A stretch of 64,000 nucleotides of DNA from Halomonas daqiaonensis (GCF_900109725.1 NZ_FOBC01000019.1:1-64000), one strand, 5' to 3'; numbered from the stretch's first letter, positions 6,185 to 15,512 are shown. The notes: a model not told the origin generated them from the letters alone. A program made the numbers and translations.

Positions 6185-6994
6185 ATGTCAGAATTCGTTT
6201 CCCTCCTCTCGCCAGCTGGCGATCGTCACTTCGATGGCCTGGCCGACAAGTTCGCCTCGAGCCTCTACGTCGGGGCCCGTGGCGAGCTGCGCCTGGCACT
6301 GCTCGACCGGTTGCTTCCCGAGATGCTGGACCTTGAGGGGCAGCCGCTGCTCGACGTGGGCGGGGGCCTGGGCCAGCTGACCAGTTGGTTTTCCGCACGC
6401 GGCCATGCGGTCACTCTGGCCGAGCCCTCCGGCGAGATGCTGGCTCGGGCACGGGAGCAGTTGGCGGGGCGGGAAGTGAGCCTGCTGCAGGCGTCGCTGC
6501 AGGCGTTGCCCCAGCTCGCGCCTGGCCCCTGGCCGCTGATCGCCTGTCACGCCGTGCTGGAGTGGCTGGCGGATCCGCGCGGGGCCATGGCTACCTTGGC
6601 TAGCCTGCTGGCGCCGGGGGGGCAACTCTCCTTGATGGTGTTCAATCGAGACGCCCTGAGGCTCTCCAACGTGGTCAAGGGTAACCTGAAGAAGGCCCTG
6701 GCCGATCGGCTCGAGGGCAAGGGGCTGCGCAAGCGGTTGACGCCGATCTCGCCGCTGACTCATGGCCAGATCGAGACCTGGAGCGCCGAGAATGGCCTGG
6801 TGATCCGCGAGGTGGCGGGCATCCGGGTCTTCGCCGACTATCTGCGCCGACCGCCGGAGAGCGATGTCGATCGGGAGCGCCTGCTGGCGCTGGAGCACTG
6901 CTACTGCCGCCTCGATCCCCACTGGCGGCTGGGCCGCTACCTGCTCTATACCCTGGAGCGCCCCACACCTTCCCACGAGGAGACCAGCACATGA
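6185..6994 (+). CDS. cmoM: tRNA 5-carboxymethoxyuridine methyltransferase CmoM (SmtA)
   Basis: The product has 269 residues. It methylates the carboxyl group of cmo5U34 to mcmo5U in tRNAs, the last step of the pathway whose earlier enzymes CmoA and CmoB are also in this window (17419-19180). Class I SAM fold: motif I LLDVGGGLGQ near residues 55-64, acidic motif VTLAEPSG, and the CHAVLEWL segment typical of the SmtA/CmoM family. The chosen ATG (MSEFVSLLSP) begins the homology; an in-frame ATG 30 bases upstream is open but lacks it. The stop overlaps the rsmC start (ATGA), so the two methyltransferases are co-translated. The gene is divergent from the tRNA-Arg gene. Confidence 0.85.
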   Translation: MSEFVSLLSPAGDRHFDGLADKFASSLYVGARGELRLALLDRLLPEMLDLEGQPLLDVGGGLGQLTSWFSARGHAVTLAEPSGEMLARAREQLAGREVSLLQASLQALPQLAPGPWPLIACHAVLEWLADPRGAMATLASLLAPGGQLSLMVFNRDALRLSNVVKGNLKKALADRLEGKGLRKRLTPISPLTHGQIETWSAENGLVIREVAGIRVFADYLRRPPESDVDRERLLALEHCYCRLDPHWRLGRYLLYTLERPTPSHEETST

Positions 6995-8004
6995 GTGCCG
7001 AGACCCCCGTCTGTCAGTTGCTGGAGCGACAGGACGCCGACTATGGCGGCTGGCTATGGGTCGCACCGCCCCGGGACGCCTGGCTGGAGGCGGGGGAGGG
7101 GCGGTTGCTCTCCGCCGACCAGGGCGTCCTCGCGGCCTGGCGAGCTCGGGGGAGGGTAGCGCACTCGCCCTTCGAGGGCGTCGAGCCGGCCCCCTCGGGC
7201 GTGGTGCTGTTCTGGCCGAAGAGCCACGCCCTGGGTGAATGGTGGCTGCTGTGGCTCTGTGCCCACCTGCCATCGGGCACCCCGCTGCAACTGGTGGGCG
7301 AGAATCAGGGAGGCATCAAGCGGGTCCTCAAGGTGCTGGCGGCCCTGGGGCTGGGCTGTCGCAAGGTGGACAGCGCTCGGCGCTGCGGCCTCTACGCGAC
7401 CCGCCTGGCCCGAGTGGGCATCGACCCGGATGCCGCCTGGACCACCTTCGAGGTCGATCTGGGAGACGAGACGCTGCGCCTGGTCAGCCATCCCGGCGTG
7501 TTCGGCCATGGCAAGCTGGATGACGGCACCCGGCTGTTGCTGGAACAGCTTTCGGCGAGCCTGGCGGAGGGGGGCGAGGCTCCCGGCGATGTTCTCGATG
7601 CGGGCTGTGGCGACGGCATCCTGGTGGCCTGGCTGGCCCGGCGCGGGGCGCGGGTCACGGCGGTGGATGTGAGCCACTTTGCGGTGGAGGCGACTCGGCG
7701 CACCCTGGCGGCCAACGGCCTCGAGGGCGAGGTCCTGGCGAGCGATGTCTATTCAGCGCTGGGGGCGCATCGCTTCGATGCCATCGTCAGCAACCCGCCC
7801 TTCCACCAGGAGCGGGCGGTCGACTATGGCCCGGCGGGGCGGCTGATCCTCGAGGCGCCCGAGCATCTGCGCTCCGGCGGCCAGCTGATCCTGGTGGCCA
7901 ACGCCTTCCTGCCCTATCCGGATATGCTCACCCGGGCCTTCGGCGGTTTCGAGGTGCTGGCCGACGACCGGCGCTTTCGGGTCTATCGGGCGGTGAAGGG
8001 CTGA
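6991..8004 (+). CDS. rsmC: 16S rRNA m2G1207 methyltransferase RsmC
   Basis: The 337-residue product has the two-domain RsmC/RlmG layout: a degenerate N-terminal Rossmann half (1-175) and a catalytic C-terminal half with motif I VLDAGCGDGILVAWL (201-215), acidic motif VTAVDVSHFAVEA, and the N6/N2-methylase motif NPPFH (268-272). It transfers a methyl group from SAM to N2 of G1207 in the 30S subunit. It overlaps cmoM by four bases. Length matches the family (about 330-345). It converges with the DUF2442/DUF4160/greB genes. Confidence 0.9.
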   Translation: MSAETPVCQLLERQDADYGGWLWVAPPRDAWLEAGEGRLLSADQGVLAAWRARGRVAHSPFEGVEPAPSGVVLFWPKSHALGEWWLLWLCAHLPSGTPLQLVGENQGGIKRVLKVLAALGLGCRKVDSARRCGLYATRLARVGIDPDAAWTTFEVDLGDETLRLVSHPGVFGHGKLDDGTRLLLEQLSASLAEGGEAPGDVLDAGCGDGILVAWLARRGARVTAVDVSHFAVEATRRTLAANGLEGEVLASDVYSALGAHRFDAIVSNPPFHQERAVDYGPAGRLILEAPEHLRSGGQLILVANAFLPYPDMLTRAFGGFEVLADDRRFRVYRAVKG

Positions 8005-8259
8005 TCAGGCAACGCGCTCGTGGTGCAGCGTCATGTCTCCGCGGCCGGCGAGCAGTCCCTCGACGGAGATGTCTTCGTCAAGATCATTCCAGTGCAGGCC
8101 CTTGCCGGAATAGCTGATACGGCACTTGGCTCTTTCGGCGGGGGTAGCGTGCAGTAGCCGTGGAAACCAGGCCAGAGGGACGCCCAGGGTTCTACCATCG
8201 TTTAGCTCGACCCACATGGTGTAGTCGTCAAAGCTGGCAATCTTGGCGGAAATGCTCAT
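8005..8259 (-). CDS. DUF2442 domain protein
   Basis: This is an 84-residue protein beginning MSISAKIASFDDYTMWVELN. The core DDYTMWVELNDGRTLGVPLAWFPRL with a following PAERAKCRI segment is the DUF2442 (NE0471 N-terminal-like) pattern: a short beta-rich fold ending in HWNDLDEDISVEGLLAG. It follows a DUF4160 gene by ten bases. Such DUF4160-DUF2442 pairs recur in many genomes and have been suggested to act as toxin-antitoxin-like modules; that function is not established here. The longer upstream frame overlaps DUF4160 and is not used. Confidence 0.75.
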   Translation of the reverse strand: MSISAKIASFDDYTMWVELNDGRTLGVPLAWFPRLLHATPAERAKCRISYSGKGLHWNDLDEDISVEGLLAGRGDMTLHHERVA

Positions 8260-8269
8260 TCCAGGCCCT

Positions 8270-8485
8270 CTAGATTTCACCCCGATGCTCTTCAACCAGC
8301 TGCATGAGCTGTGAGAGTTGCTTTCTATTGTAGCCAGCGCTGCTGGCGATAGCGACCTGCGGCTCGAGCCATATCTTGGCCTCCCCATCACCACACTCGG
8401 CGTGGATATGGATAGGCTCCAGCGGGTTTCCCTCGTTGGAGAAGAAGAAAAATCTGATTCCCTTATAGCGGAAGACGACCGGCAT
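8270..8485 (-). CDS. DUF4160 domain protein
   Basis: This 71-residue protein starts MPVVFRYKGIRFFFFSNEGN with PIHIHAECGDGEAKIWLEP, the DUF4160 hallmark (F..NEG.P.HVH....G.AKfWL). The histidines in PIHIHAE and the lysine in AKIWL are the conserved polar residues. The ATG at 8485 has GTAGGAG upstream, which overlaps the greB stop codon, so this gene is probably translated from the greB transcript. Its partner is the DUF2442 gene just downstream. Confidence 0.75.
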   Translation of the reverse strand: MPVVFRYKGIRFFFFSNEGNPLEPIHIHAECGDGEAKIWLEPQVAIASSAGYNRKQLSQLMQLVEEHRGEI

Positions 8486-8495
8486 GGTAGGGCTC

Positions 8496-9035
8496 CTACG
8501 CCTGTGGGTCACGATAGTCGATCTCTGTGATCACGTAGGTGCTCTCGCCACCGGGAGCGGCCACCGTCACCTCGTCGTCCAGCGCCCTGCCGAGCAGCGC
8601 CTTGGCCAGCGGGGCGTCGACGCTGATCCAGCGCTTCGTGGTGTCGGTCTCGTCGTGGCCGACGAGCCGGATGCGCATTTCCTCGCCCTCTTCGTCCTCC
8701 AGGGTGACGAAGGCGCCAAAGAAGACCTTGCCGGTGTCCGCGGGGAGGCGGTCTACCACCTGAAGCTCGTCGAGGCGCTTGGTCAGGTAGCGGATGCGGG
8801 CGATGACCCGGTTGAGCTCCTTCTTGTTGTAGGTGTAGTCGGCGTTCTCGCTGCGGTCGCCCAGCGCCGCTGCCTCGCCTACCTTGGTCGAGAGGGCGGG
8901 GCGCTTGACCCGCGACAGGTGGTCGAGGATGCCGCGCAGCCGCTCGGCACCCTCGGCGGTGATCAGGTTGCTCTTGGGCTCCTGGCGCGGGTCCTTGGCG
9001 GGGTCGCGCCAGCGCGTCATGTTGCGGCCTTTCAT
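8496..9035 (-). CDS. greB: Transcription elongation factor GreB
   Basis: The product has 179 residues (174 if the ATG at 9020 is used). GreB stimulates cleavage of backtracked RNA in the RNA polymerase secondary channel. The coiled-coil N-terminus LITAEGAERLRGILDHLSR leads to ALGDRSENADYTYNKKELNR, the acidic DxxENADY tip that positions Mg2+ in the active site. The C-terminal FKBP-like domain contains GKVFFGAFVTLEDEEGE and ISVDAPLAKALLG. A basic extension MTRWRDPAKDPRQEPKSN precedes the first helix, as in pseudomonads. AGGAA precedes the ATG at 9035. Two small DUF genes follow in the same direction. Confidence 0.9.
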   Translation of the reverse strand: MKGRNMTRWRDPAKDPRQEPKSNLITAEGAERLRGILDHLSRVKRPALSTKVGEAAALGDRSENADYTYNKKELNRVIARIRYLTKRLDELQVVDRLPADTGKVFFGAFVTLEDEEGEEMRIRLVGHDETDTTKRWISVDAPLAKALLGRALDDEVTVAAPGGESTYVITEIDYRDPQA

Positions 9036-9195
9036 GGCGTTCCTCGCAGTTTCGTGTCTGGCGGCGAACATACGCCAAGTGGGCGGTGTGGCCAAGCCGA
9101 TGTGCGGCTGGGCAGGTTTGCGTAAGCTTGCCCATGATTGGCATTCGCCGGCCGGGGGCACGATAATAAAATTTTTGCGCGACCCGGAGACCGGC

Positions 9196-9846
9196 ATGAG
9201 CGAGACTCGCCCGCCCGCAGTCGACGAGGACCTGTTCCTCTCGGCACCCTTCACGGCCGCCGACGTGGACCTGACCGAGCGTCGCTGCCTGCATCAGGGT
9301 TTCTTCCGGCTGGAGGAGCTCCATCTGCGCCACCGTCTCTTCGAGGGTGGCTGGAGCGGACAGGTGGTGCGCGAGGTGCATCATCGTCACGATGCCGTGG
9401 GGGTGCTGCTCTACGACGTGGAGCGCGACGCCGTGGTGCTGATAGAGCAGTTTCGCCCCGGCGCCCTGGACGACCCCGACTCTCCCTGGAAAGTGGAGAT
9501 AGTGGCCGGGCTGGTCAAGTCCGGCGAGAGCGTCGCCGAGGTGGCGCGCCGCGAGACCCTGGAGGAGGCCGGCTGCGAGGTGGGTGAGCTGATCGAGCTG
9601 CACACCTATTATCCCAGCCCCGGGGCCTGCGACGAGCGAGTCACCCTGTTCTGTGGCCTGGTCGACAGCCGTGGCCTTGGGGGGGTGCATGGGCTCGACG
9701 AGGAGCACGAGGATATCCGCGTGCACGTGCTGCCGTTTACCCGGGCCTGGGAACTCCTGCAGGGCGGGCGACTCGACAATGCCATGTGCCTGATCGCCTT
9801 CTACTGGTTGGCGGGTGAACGCGCATCGTTGCGAGCAAGGAGGTAG
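9196..9846 (+). CDS. nudF: ADP-ribose pyrophosphatase NudF (Nudix)
   Basis: This 216-residue protein hydrolyses ADP-ribose to AMP and ribose-5-phosphate. The Nudix box is intact at about 105-127: G105, E111, R119-E120, E123-E124 and G126 in GLVKSGESVAEVARRETLEEAG. The tyrosine-rich segment TYYPSPGACDERVTLF after the box is typical of the ADPRase subgroup. The start at 9196 (MSETRPPAVDEDLFLS) is where homology begins; upstream codons of the open frame are antisense to greB. The stop lies within the Shine-Dalgarno of yqiB, so translation is probably coupled. nudF-yqiB-cpdA is a conserved gammaproteobacterial block. Confidence 0.9.
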   Translation: MSETRPPAVDEDLFLSAPFTAADVDLTERRCLHQGFFRLEELHLRHRLFEGGWSGQVVREVHHRHDAVGVLLYDVERDAVVLIEQFRPGALDDPDSPWKVEIVAGLVKSGESVAEVARRETLEEAGCEVGELIELHTYYPSPGACDERVTLFCGLVDSRGLGGVHGLDEEHEDIRVHVLPFTRAWELLQGGRLDNAMCLIAFYWLAGERASLRARR

Positions 9847-9847
9847 C

Positions 9848-10294
9848 GTGCCGAGAAACGCCTATGTCACCGACCTGAAGACGCTGCAGGGGGAGTGTAC
9901 CGCCAACTTCATCCGGCTGACCCGGCTGCTGGGCGATCTGGAGGTTGGCGAGACCCGCGAGGTCGAGCTGGTCACCCATGGCCGGCGCGTGGGCGAGTTG
10001 TGCCTCAAGCTCCAGGAACGGGCCCCTTATACCAGTATCGTGCGGGTCTCCCAACGCGGCATCCTCGATTCGCTGATCGAGACGCCGCGCATGCGCGTGC
10101 ACCTTTACCACGACGTGCGCATGGCCGAGGTCACCGATTTCCAGCGCCAGCGGCACTTCGATGGCCGCTACCGCTATCCCAACTCAAACATGCACCAGCC
10201 GGACGAGAAGCTGCAGCTCAACCGTTTCCTCGGCGAATGGCTGGACCATGGCCTGGCTCATGGCCACTCCCTGGACCTGCCCCAGCTACCCTGA
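9848..10294 (+). CDS. yqiB: DUF1249 protein YqiB
   Basis: This is a 148-residue conserved protein of unknown biochemical role, always found between nudF and cpdA in enterobacteria and pseudomonads. The family pattern is present: NFIRLTRLLGDL at the N-terminus, MRVHLYHDVRMAEV in the middle, and YRYPNSNMHQPDEKLQLNRFLGEWL near the end. The GTG start at 9848 is supported by AAGGAGG with five-base spacing; upstream codons lie inside nudF. It has no membrane segment. Confidence 0.85.
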   Translation: MPRNAYVTDLKTLQGECTANFIRLTRLLGDLEVGETREVELVTHGRRVGELCLKLQERAPYTSIVRVSQRGILDSLIETPRMRVHLYHDVRMAEVTDFQRQRHFDGRYRYPNSNMHQPDEKLQLNRFLGEWLDHGLAHGHSLDLPQLP

Positions 10295-10329
10295 TCAGAA
10301 AAATTGCCTTGCCGAAGAAAGCTGCCCGG

Positions 10330-11082
10330 ATGAACAAAGCCGTACCCATGCGACTGGCCCAGATCACCGACTGCCACCTGCAGGCCGACCCCGAGGCGCG
10401 CGCCCGGGCGGGCTTTCCGCTGCGTCAGTTGGAGGCCGTGGTGGCGGCGGTGAATCGAGAGCGGCCGACGCTGGTGCTGATTACCGGCGATATCAGCCAG
10501 GACGAGACGGCGGCCTCCTACCGGCTGGCGGAGCAGGCCCTGACACGGCTCGAGTCGCCCTGGTACTGGCTGCCCGGTAATCACGACCAGCCGGCACTGA
10601 TGGCCGAGTGTCGCGAGTTGCATGATGAGCTGGATCTGGGCACCTGGCGGGCGTTGCTGCTGGATACCCACGTCAGCGGCCAGCCCCACGGCGAGCTTGG
10701 CGAGGAGGCCTTGAACAGATTGGCCGAGCGTCTCGCGGCCGATAGCCGGCCGACCCTGCTGGTAATGCATCATCCGCCGCTACCCGTCGGTTCGGCCTGG
10801 CTCGACGAGATCGGCCTGGCCGACGGCGAGGCCTTCTGGCGTGTTGTCGCCCCCCATCGCCAGGTCAGGGCGGTGTTGTTCGGCCATATCCACCAAGCTT
10901 TTCATGGCGTCCAGGTCCTGGCTGATCGTGAGGTGTCGGCCTACGGCTGTCCCTCCACCACTGACCAGTTCCTGCCCGGCTCGTCGACCTTCGCCCTCGA
11001 CGCGGCCTCGCGTCCCGGCTATCGACTCATCGAGCTCAGCGATGGCGAACTGGAGACCTGGGTGGTGCGCGTCGACCCATGA
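10330..11082 (+). CDS. cpdA: 3',5'-cyclic-AMP phosphodiesterase CpdA
   Basis: A 250-residue calcineurin-like phosphoesterase that hydrolyses cAMP. The metal-binding motifs appear in order: ITDCHL (D-x-H), ITGDISQDE, LPGNHDQP, VMHHPPLP and FGHIHQAF. The ATG at 10330 opens MNKAVPMRLAQITD; the internal ATG at 10348 is possible. It lies 35 bases after yqiB in the nudF-yqiB-cpdA block. In E. coli the next genes are yqiA and parE; here those are about 10 kb away with unrelated genes between. Confidence 0.88.
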   Translation: MNKAVPMRLAQITDCHLQADPEARARAGFPLRQLEAVVAAVNRERPTLVLITGDISQDETAASYRLAEQALTRLESPWYWLPGNHDQPALMAECRELHDELDLGTWRALLLDTHVSGQPHGELGEEALNRLAERLAADSRPTLLVMHHPPLPVGSAWLDEIGLADGEAFWRVVAPHRQVRAVLFGHIHQAFHGVQVLADREVSAYGCPSTTDQFLPGSSTFALDAASRPGYRLIELSDGELETWVVRVDP

Positions 11083-11204
11083 GGGGCGGGTTGTCTATAT
11101 GGGTATAAAAAGATAGTTATTAATTCTTTTGGGTTATTATTGGTCCGACGTTACCCTGTTCCGCATGATCTCACCCGCCCAACGTCATGCGAGGTAGCCG
11201 GGCC

Positions 11205-12167
11205 ATGAGCAGTCTTCACTCACCGTCACGCGAAAGCGCCGTCGAGGCCGCCCTGGCCCCGTCGCCCGAGCGGCAGACCCATCTCCAGCAGCTCGAGGCC
11301 GAGTCGATCCACATCATTCGCGAGGTGGCCGCGGAGTTCGACAATCCGGTGATGCTCTATTCCATCGGCAAGGACTCCTCGGTGATGCTGCACCTGGCGC
11401 GCAAGGCCTTCTATCCCGGACCGCCGCCCTTTCCGCTGATGCACATCAACACCACCTGGAAGTTCCGCGAGATGATCGAGTTTCGCGATCGCATGGCCGC
11501 GGACTCCGGCATGGAGCTGATCGAGCACATCAACGAGGAGGGGCGTGCCGCCGGCATCAACCCCTTCGAGCATGGCTCGAGTGGCTATACCGATGTGATG
11601 AAGACCGCCGCCCTGAAGCAGGCGCTGGACAAGTATGGCTTCGATGCCGCCTTCGGTGGGGCGCGCCGCGACGAGGAAGCCAGCCGCGCCAAGGAGCGGG
11701 TGTTCTCCTTCCGCGACAAGCATCACCGCTGGGACCCCAAGAACCAGCGCCCGGAGCTGTGGAACCTCTACAACGCCCGGATCAACAAGGGCGAGTCGAT
11801 TCGCGCCTTTCCGCTCTCCAACTGGACCGAGTTGGACATCTGGCAGTATATCTATCTCGAGAGTATCCCCATCGTGCCCCTCTACTACGCCGCCCCGCGG
11901 CCGGTGGTCGAGCGTGACGGCATGCTGATCATGGTCGACGACGAGCGCATGCCGCTGGCCGAGGGCGAGGTACCCGAGGAGAAGTGGGTGCGTTTCCGCA
12001 CCTTGGGCTGCTACCCGCTGACCGGCGCCGTGGAGTCGCAGGCAGACACCCTGCCGGAGATCATCCAGGAGATGCTGCTGACCCGCACCAGCGAGCGCAG
12101 CGGCCGCGCCATCGACCACGATCAGGCCGGCTCCATGGAGAAGAAGAAGCGCGAGGGCTATTTCTGA
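11205..12167 (+). CDS. cysD: Sulfate adenylyltransferase small subunit CysD
   Basis: The product has 320 residues. With CysN it makes adenosine 5'-phosphosulfate from ATP and sulfate, with GTP hydrolysis driving the reaction. The PP-loop ATP pyrophosphatase motif is [13 protein letters not shown], followed by the conserved [16 protein letters not shown] and the [16 protein letters not shown] region. The start at 11205 has GAGGT upstream; an in-frame ATG at 11187 is possible. The AT-rich 120 bases before it probably hold a CysB-type promoter. The stop codon shares one base with the cysN start, so the subunits are made together. Confidence 0.93.
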   Translation: MSSLHSPSRESAVEAALAPSPERQTHLQQLEAESIHIIREVAAEFDNPVMLYSIGKDSSVMLHLARKAFYPGPPPFPLMHINTTWKFREMIEFRDRMAADSGMELIEHINEEGRAAGINPFEHGSSGYTDVMKTAALKQALDKYGFDAAFGGARRDEEASRAKERVFSFRDKHHRWDPKNQRPELWNLYNARINKGESIRAFPLSNWTELDIWQYIYLESIPIVPLYYAAPRPVVERDGMLIMVDDERMPLAEGEVPEEKWVRFRTLGCYPLTGAVESQADTLPEIIQEMLLTRTSERSGRAIDHDQAGSMEKKKREGYF

Positions 12168-13615
12168 TGTCACACCAATCGACCCTGATCGCCGACAACA
12201 TCGAGCAGTATCTCCACGAGCACGAGAACAAGGACCTGCTGCGCTTCATTACCTGCGGCAGCGTCGATGACGGCAAGTCGACCCTGATCGGCCGGCTGCT
12301 GCACGACTCCAAGATGATCTTCGACGACCAGCTGGCGGCGATCACCCAGGCCTCGAAGAAAAGCGGCACCACCGGCGAGGCGGTGGATCTGGCGCTGCTG
12401 GTCGACGGCCTGCAGTCCGAGCGGGAGCAGGGCATCACCATCGACGTGGCCTATCGCTTCTTCTCCACCGACAAGCGCAAGTTCATCATCGCCGATACCC
12501 CGGGCCACGAGCAGTACACCCGCAACATGGCGACCGGGGCCTCCACGGCGAGCCTGGCGATCATCCTGATCGATGCCCGCTACGGCGTGCAGACCCAGAC
12601 CCGCCGGCATAGCTTCATCGCCGACCTGCTGGGCATCCAGCATCTGGTGATCGCGGTCAACAAGATGGACCTGATGGGCTTCGACCAGGCGCGCTTCGAC
12701 GAGATCGTCGCCGACTATCGGACGTTTGCCGAGCAGCTTTCCGCACCGGACATCCACTTCGTGCCGCTCTCGGCGCTCGAAGGCGACAACGTGGTGAACC
12801 GCAGCGAGCACACGCCCTGGTACTTTGTCGATGGACAACCAGGCCCGCCGTTGCTCGAACTGCTGGAGGGCATTGAGGTCAGCCGCGATCGCAACCTGAC
12901 CGACCTGCGCCTGCCGGTGCAGTACGTCAACCGTCCCGACCTGGACTTCCGGGGCTATGCCGGCACCCTCGAGGCCGGCATCCTGCGACCGGGCCAGGCG
13001 ATCAAGGTGCTGCCCTCCGGGCGGACCTCGACGGTGGAGCGCATCGTCACCTTCGACGGTGACCTGGAGGCCGCCTGGCCGGGCCAGGCGATCACCGTGA
13101 CCCTGGCGGACGAGATCGATATCTCCCGGGGCGACTGGATCGTTGCTGCGGATGACGAGGTGGCCATGGCCGATGCCTTCGAGGCCGACATCGTCTGGAT
13201 GCATGACGAGCCGCTTTCGCCCGGACGCCAGGTCGATATTCGTCTGGCCGGACGCTCCGTGTCGGGGCAGGTCGGCGCGATCCTCCATCAGGTGGATGTC
13301 AACAGCCTGGAGCGCCACCCGGCTGAGCGCCTCGAGCTCAACGCCATCGCCCGCTGCCGGGTCGAGCTGACCGCCGAGGTGCCGCTGGACGATTACGGCA
13401 CGAGCCCTGGCACGGGCAGCTTCATCGTCATCGACCGGCTCACCAACGTCACGGTGGGGGCAGGAATGATCCGCGGGGTCGCTCGCTCGGGTGACCGACC
13501 GGCTGGCGAGGTGGACTGGGTTGGCTTCGAGCTGGAGCTCAACGCCCTGGTGCGCAAGTACTTCCCGCATTGGGAGGCCAGGGACCTGCGCGAGCTCATG
13601 GGCCGAGTGAAGTGA
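12167..13615 (+). CDS. cysN: Sulfate adenylyltransferase GTPase subunit CysN
   Basis: This 482-residue EF-Tu-like GTPase has G1 [15 protein letters not shown], the switch region [16 protein letters not shown]3 [12 protein letters not shown] and G4 NKMDL, followed by two beta-barrel domains. It ends with the [16 protein letters not shown] segment that in pseudomonads joins CysN to APS kinase; here there is no CysC domain, so APS kinase must be encoded elsewhere, or APS is reduced directly. It is coupled to cysD by a one-base overlap. Confidence 0.93.
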   Translation: MSHQSTLIADNIEQYLHEHENKDLLRFITCGSVDDGKSTLIGRLLHDSKMIFDDQLAAITQASKKSGTTGEAVDLALLVDGLQSEREQGITIDVAYRFFSTDKRKFIIADTPGHEQYTRNMATGASTASLAIILIDARYGVQTQTRRHSFIADLLGIQHLVIAVNKMDLMGFDQARFDEIVADYRTFAEQLSAPDIHFVPLSALEGDNVVNRSEHTPWYFVDGQPGPPLLELLEGIEVSRDRNLTDLRLPVQYVNRPDLDFRGYAGTLEAGILRPGQAIKVLPSGRTSTVERIVTFDGDLEAAWPGQAITVTLADEIDISRGDWIVAADDEVAMADAFEADIVWMHDEPLSPGRQVDIRLAGRSVSGQVGAILHQVDVNSLERHPAERLELNAIARCRVELTAEVPLDDYGTSPGTGSFIVIDRLTNVTVGAGMIRGVARSGDRPAGEVDWVGFELELNALVRKYFPHWEARDLRELMGRVK

Positions 13616-13673
13616 CGCTTAGGTCGCTCTCCTCAGCGGGAACCGGTCTGCATGGAGGAGGGCGAGGCCACCC

Positions 13674-14804
13674 ATGAGACGCCTGAAGGTGGCGATACGC
13701 CATGCCACGAGCTTCATCCGGCGATTGGTCCATATCCTGGCCAAGCCGATGAAGCGCGACTACGGCCATGGCGGGATAGTGGTGAATCCCTACCGGGGAT
13801 ACGGTTCCCGGGACAGGGTCTTCCTCATGGGGCGAGTCTTCCGCCAGGTGGGGCTCAGCCGGGCGATCCCTCGACGAGGCATGCTTCGCGACCTGGCCGA
13901 TGTGGTGCGTCGCATTGCGCGTCGCGGTCAGGCCGAGGCCACTGTCGAGGTGCGGCTGGGGGAAGACAGCACCACCGTCACCACGGATCGCGACGGCTAC
14001 TTCCATGCCAACCTGCCTCTTACCACGGAGCTGCCTGAGGCGGGGGGCTGGCACCATGCCGAGCTACACGTGAGGGCGAAGGGCGAAATGCCGGTTCGCA
14101 CCACGACCGAAGTCTTCATCCCGGTGTCGGAGACGGATCTGCTAGTGATCAGCGACATCGACGACACGGTGATGTATACCGGTGTCGCCCACAAGTTAGG
14201 CATGCTGTACCGGTTGTTCATCGAGAAGCCCCACCAGCGCATGGCTTTTCCCGGCGTGTCGTCTCTGTATCAGGCCTTGCACCGCGGAGCGGATGATCAG
14301 GGCGCGCGGCCTATCCTCTATGTCTCGCGGGGGCCCTGGGCGATCTACGAGATGTTGGAGGCCTTCTTCCAGCTCAATCGCATTCCCGTGGGTCCCATCC
14401 TCTTCCTGCGCGAGTGGGGCCTGTCGCTTCGCCATCCCTGGCCGCGCCGGGCGGAGGACCACAAGCAGGCGGTGATAACCCGCATGCTGGCCCTGTTCGA
14501 CGACATCCCCTGTATCCTGATAGGCGACAGCGGCCAGCACGATCCCGAGGTCTATACGCGGATCGTCGAGGAGCATCCCGGCCGCATCTCTGCGATCTAC
14601 ATTCGGCGGGTGGATGACAAGCCGGATCGGGAGCGCGCCATCCAGGCACTTCGCGACCAGATACGTCACACTCGCTGTGAACTCATCCTGGCGGCCGACA
14701 GTCTCCTGATGGCGGAACATGCGTATGCTCAGGGTAATATTTCCATCCACGGTCTGAATGCCATTCGACGGGACGTGAAGGAGTCTGACGGGGAGACGCC
14801 CTGA
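13674..14804 (+). CDS. App1-family (DUF2183) phosphatase
   Basis: This 376-residue protein carries the HAD-type motif DIDDTV (161-166) after a beta-rich N-terminal region with VFLMGRVFRQ and TDRDGYF. The middle has LYVSRGPWAIYEML, the substrate-side motif III region, and CILIGDSGQHDPEVY supplies the motif with the final aspartates. This is the pattern of yeast App1-like phosphatidate phosphatases and their bacterial relatives. Substrate in bacteria is not established; a phospholipid or phosphate-ester role is likely. It has no clear signal peptide; residues 1-25 are basic and amphipathic, perhaps for membrane contact. It stands between cysN and a membrane peptidase with no clear operon partner. 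Confidence 0.75.
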   Translation: MRRLKVAIRHATSFIRRLVHILAKPMKRDYGHGGIVVNPYRGYGSRDRVFLMGRVFRQVGLSRAIPRRGMLRDLADVVRRIARRGQAEATVEVRLGEDSTTVTTDRDGYFHANLPLTTELPEAGGWHHAELHVRAKGEMPVRTTTEVFIPVSETDLLVISDIDDTVMYTGVAHKLGMLYRLFIEKPHQRMAFPGVSSLYQALHRGADDQGARPILYVSRGPWAIYEMLEAFFQLNRIPVGPILFLREWGLSLRHPWPRRAEDHKQAVITRMLALFDDIPCILIGDSGQHDPEVYTRIVEEHPGRISAIYIRRVDDKPDRERAIQALRDQIRHTRCELILAADSLLMAEHAYAQGNISIHGLNAIRRDVKESDGETP

Positions 14805-14837
14805 TCCACCCCGTGGTCACGCCTCTGGAGACCTTTC

Positions 14838-15512
14838 ATGGTGGTACTGCTGATCGCCCTGCTGCTGGCTCTCTTCCTGCTGCCCAACCTCTGGGCGAAG
14901 TGGGTGCTGGCGCGCCACGCCCGCGGGCGAGAGGAGTATCCCGGGACCGGCGGCGAGTTGGCGGACCACCTGGTCCGGCGCCTAGGGCTCGAGGGCGTCA
15001 GGGTGGAGATGACCGAGCAGGGCGACCATTACGACCCCGAGGCACGCCGGGTGCGGCTCTCCCCGGACCACTACCGGGGCCGCTCGCTCACCGCGGTGAC
15101 GGTGGCGGCCCACGAGGTGGGCCATGCCATCCAGCACCAGCAGGGCTATGCGCCGTTGCTGGCCCGCTCGCGGCTGGTGACGGTGGCGCAGAAGGCCGAG
15201 AAGATAGGGGCGCTGCTGATGATGGCCGCCCCCTTCCTGTTCGTGTTGACCCGTCTGCCGGGAGGCCTGGCCATCGTGGTGGCCGCCGCGCTGATCAGCT
15301 TCGGCACCGCGGCCCTGGTGCATCTGGTGACCCTGCCGGTGGAGTTCGATGCCAGCTTCCAGCGCGCCCTGCCACTGCTCAAGGAGTATATCCCTGCCCA
15401 TGACATGGCCGGCGCCCGCCATGTGCTTACCGCCTGCGCCTTCACCTATGTGGCGGCGTCACTTTCCAGCATCCTCAACCTGGGGCGCTGGCTGGTGATC
15501 CTGCGGCGCTGA
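14838..15512 (+). CDS. Membrane zinc metallopeptidase, YugP-like
   Basis: This 224-residue protein has an N-terminal membrane helix (VVLLIALLLALFLLPNLW), the zinc motif HEVGH (92-96) in TVAAHEVGHAIQHQQGY, and two or three later hydrophobic segments (GALLMMAAPFLFVL, LAIVVAAALISFGTAAL). The arrangement matches the putative neutral zinc metallopeptidase family typified by Bacillus YugP. EFDASFQRALPLL carries the conserved acidic residue probably completing the zinc site. The substrate is unknown. The ATG follows a purine-rich GGAG about ten bases upstream. Confidence 0.82.
   Translation: MVVLLIALLLALFLLPNLWAKWVLARHARGREEYPGTGGELADHLVRRLGLEGVRVEMTEQGDHYDPEARRVRLSPDHYRGRSLTAVTVAAHEVGHAIQHQQGYAPLLARSRLVTVAQKAEKIGALLMMAAPFLFVLTRLPGGLAIVVAAALISFGTAALVHLVTLPVEFDASFQRALPLLKEYIPAHDMAGARHVLTACAFTYVAASLSSILNLGRWLVILRR

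Noticed and set aside
11083..11204. Specific CysB operator upstream of cysD
   Set aside because: The region is AT-rich and suitable, but CysB sites are too degenerate to place by eye.
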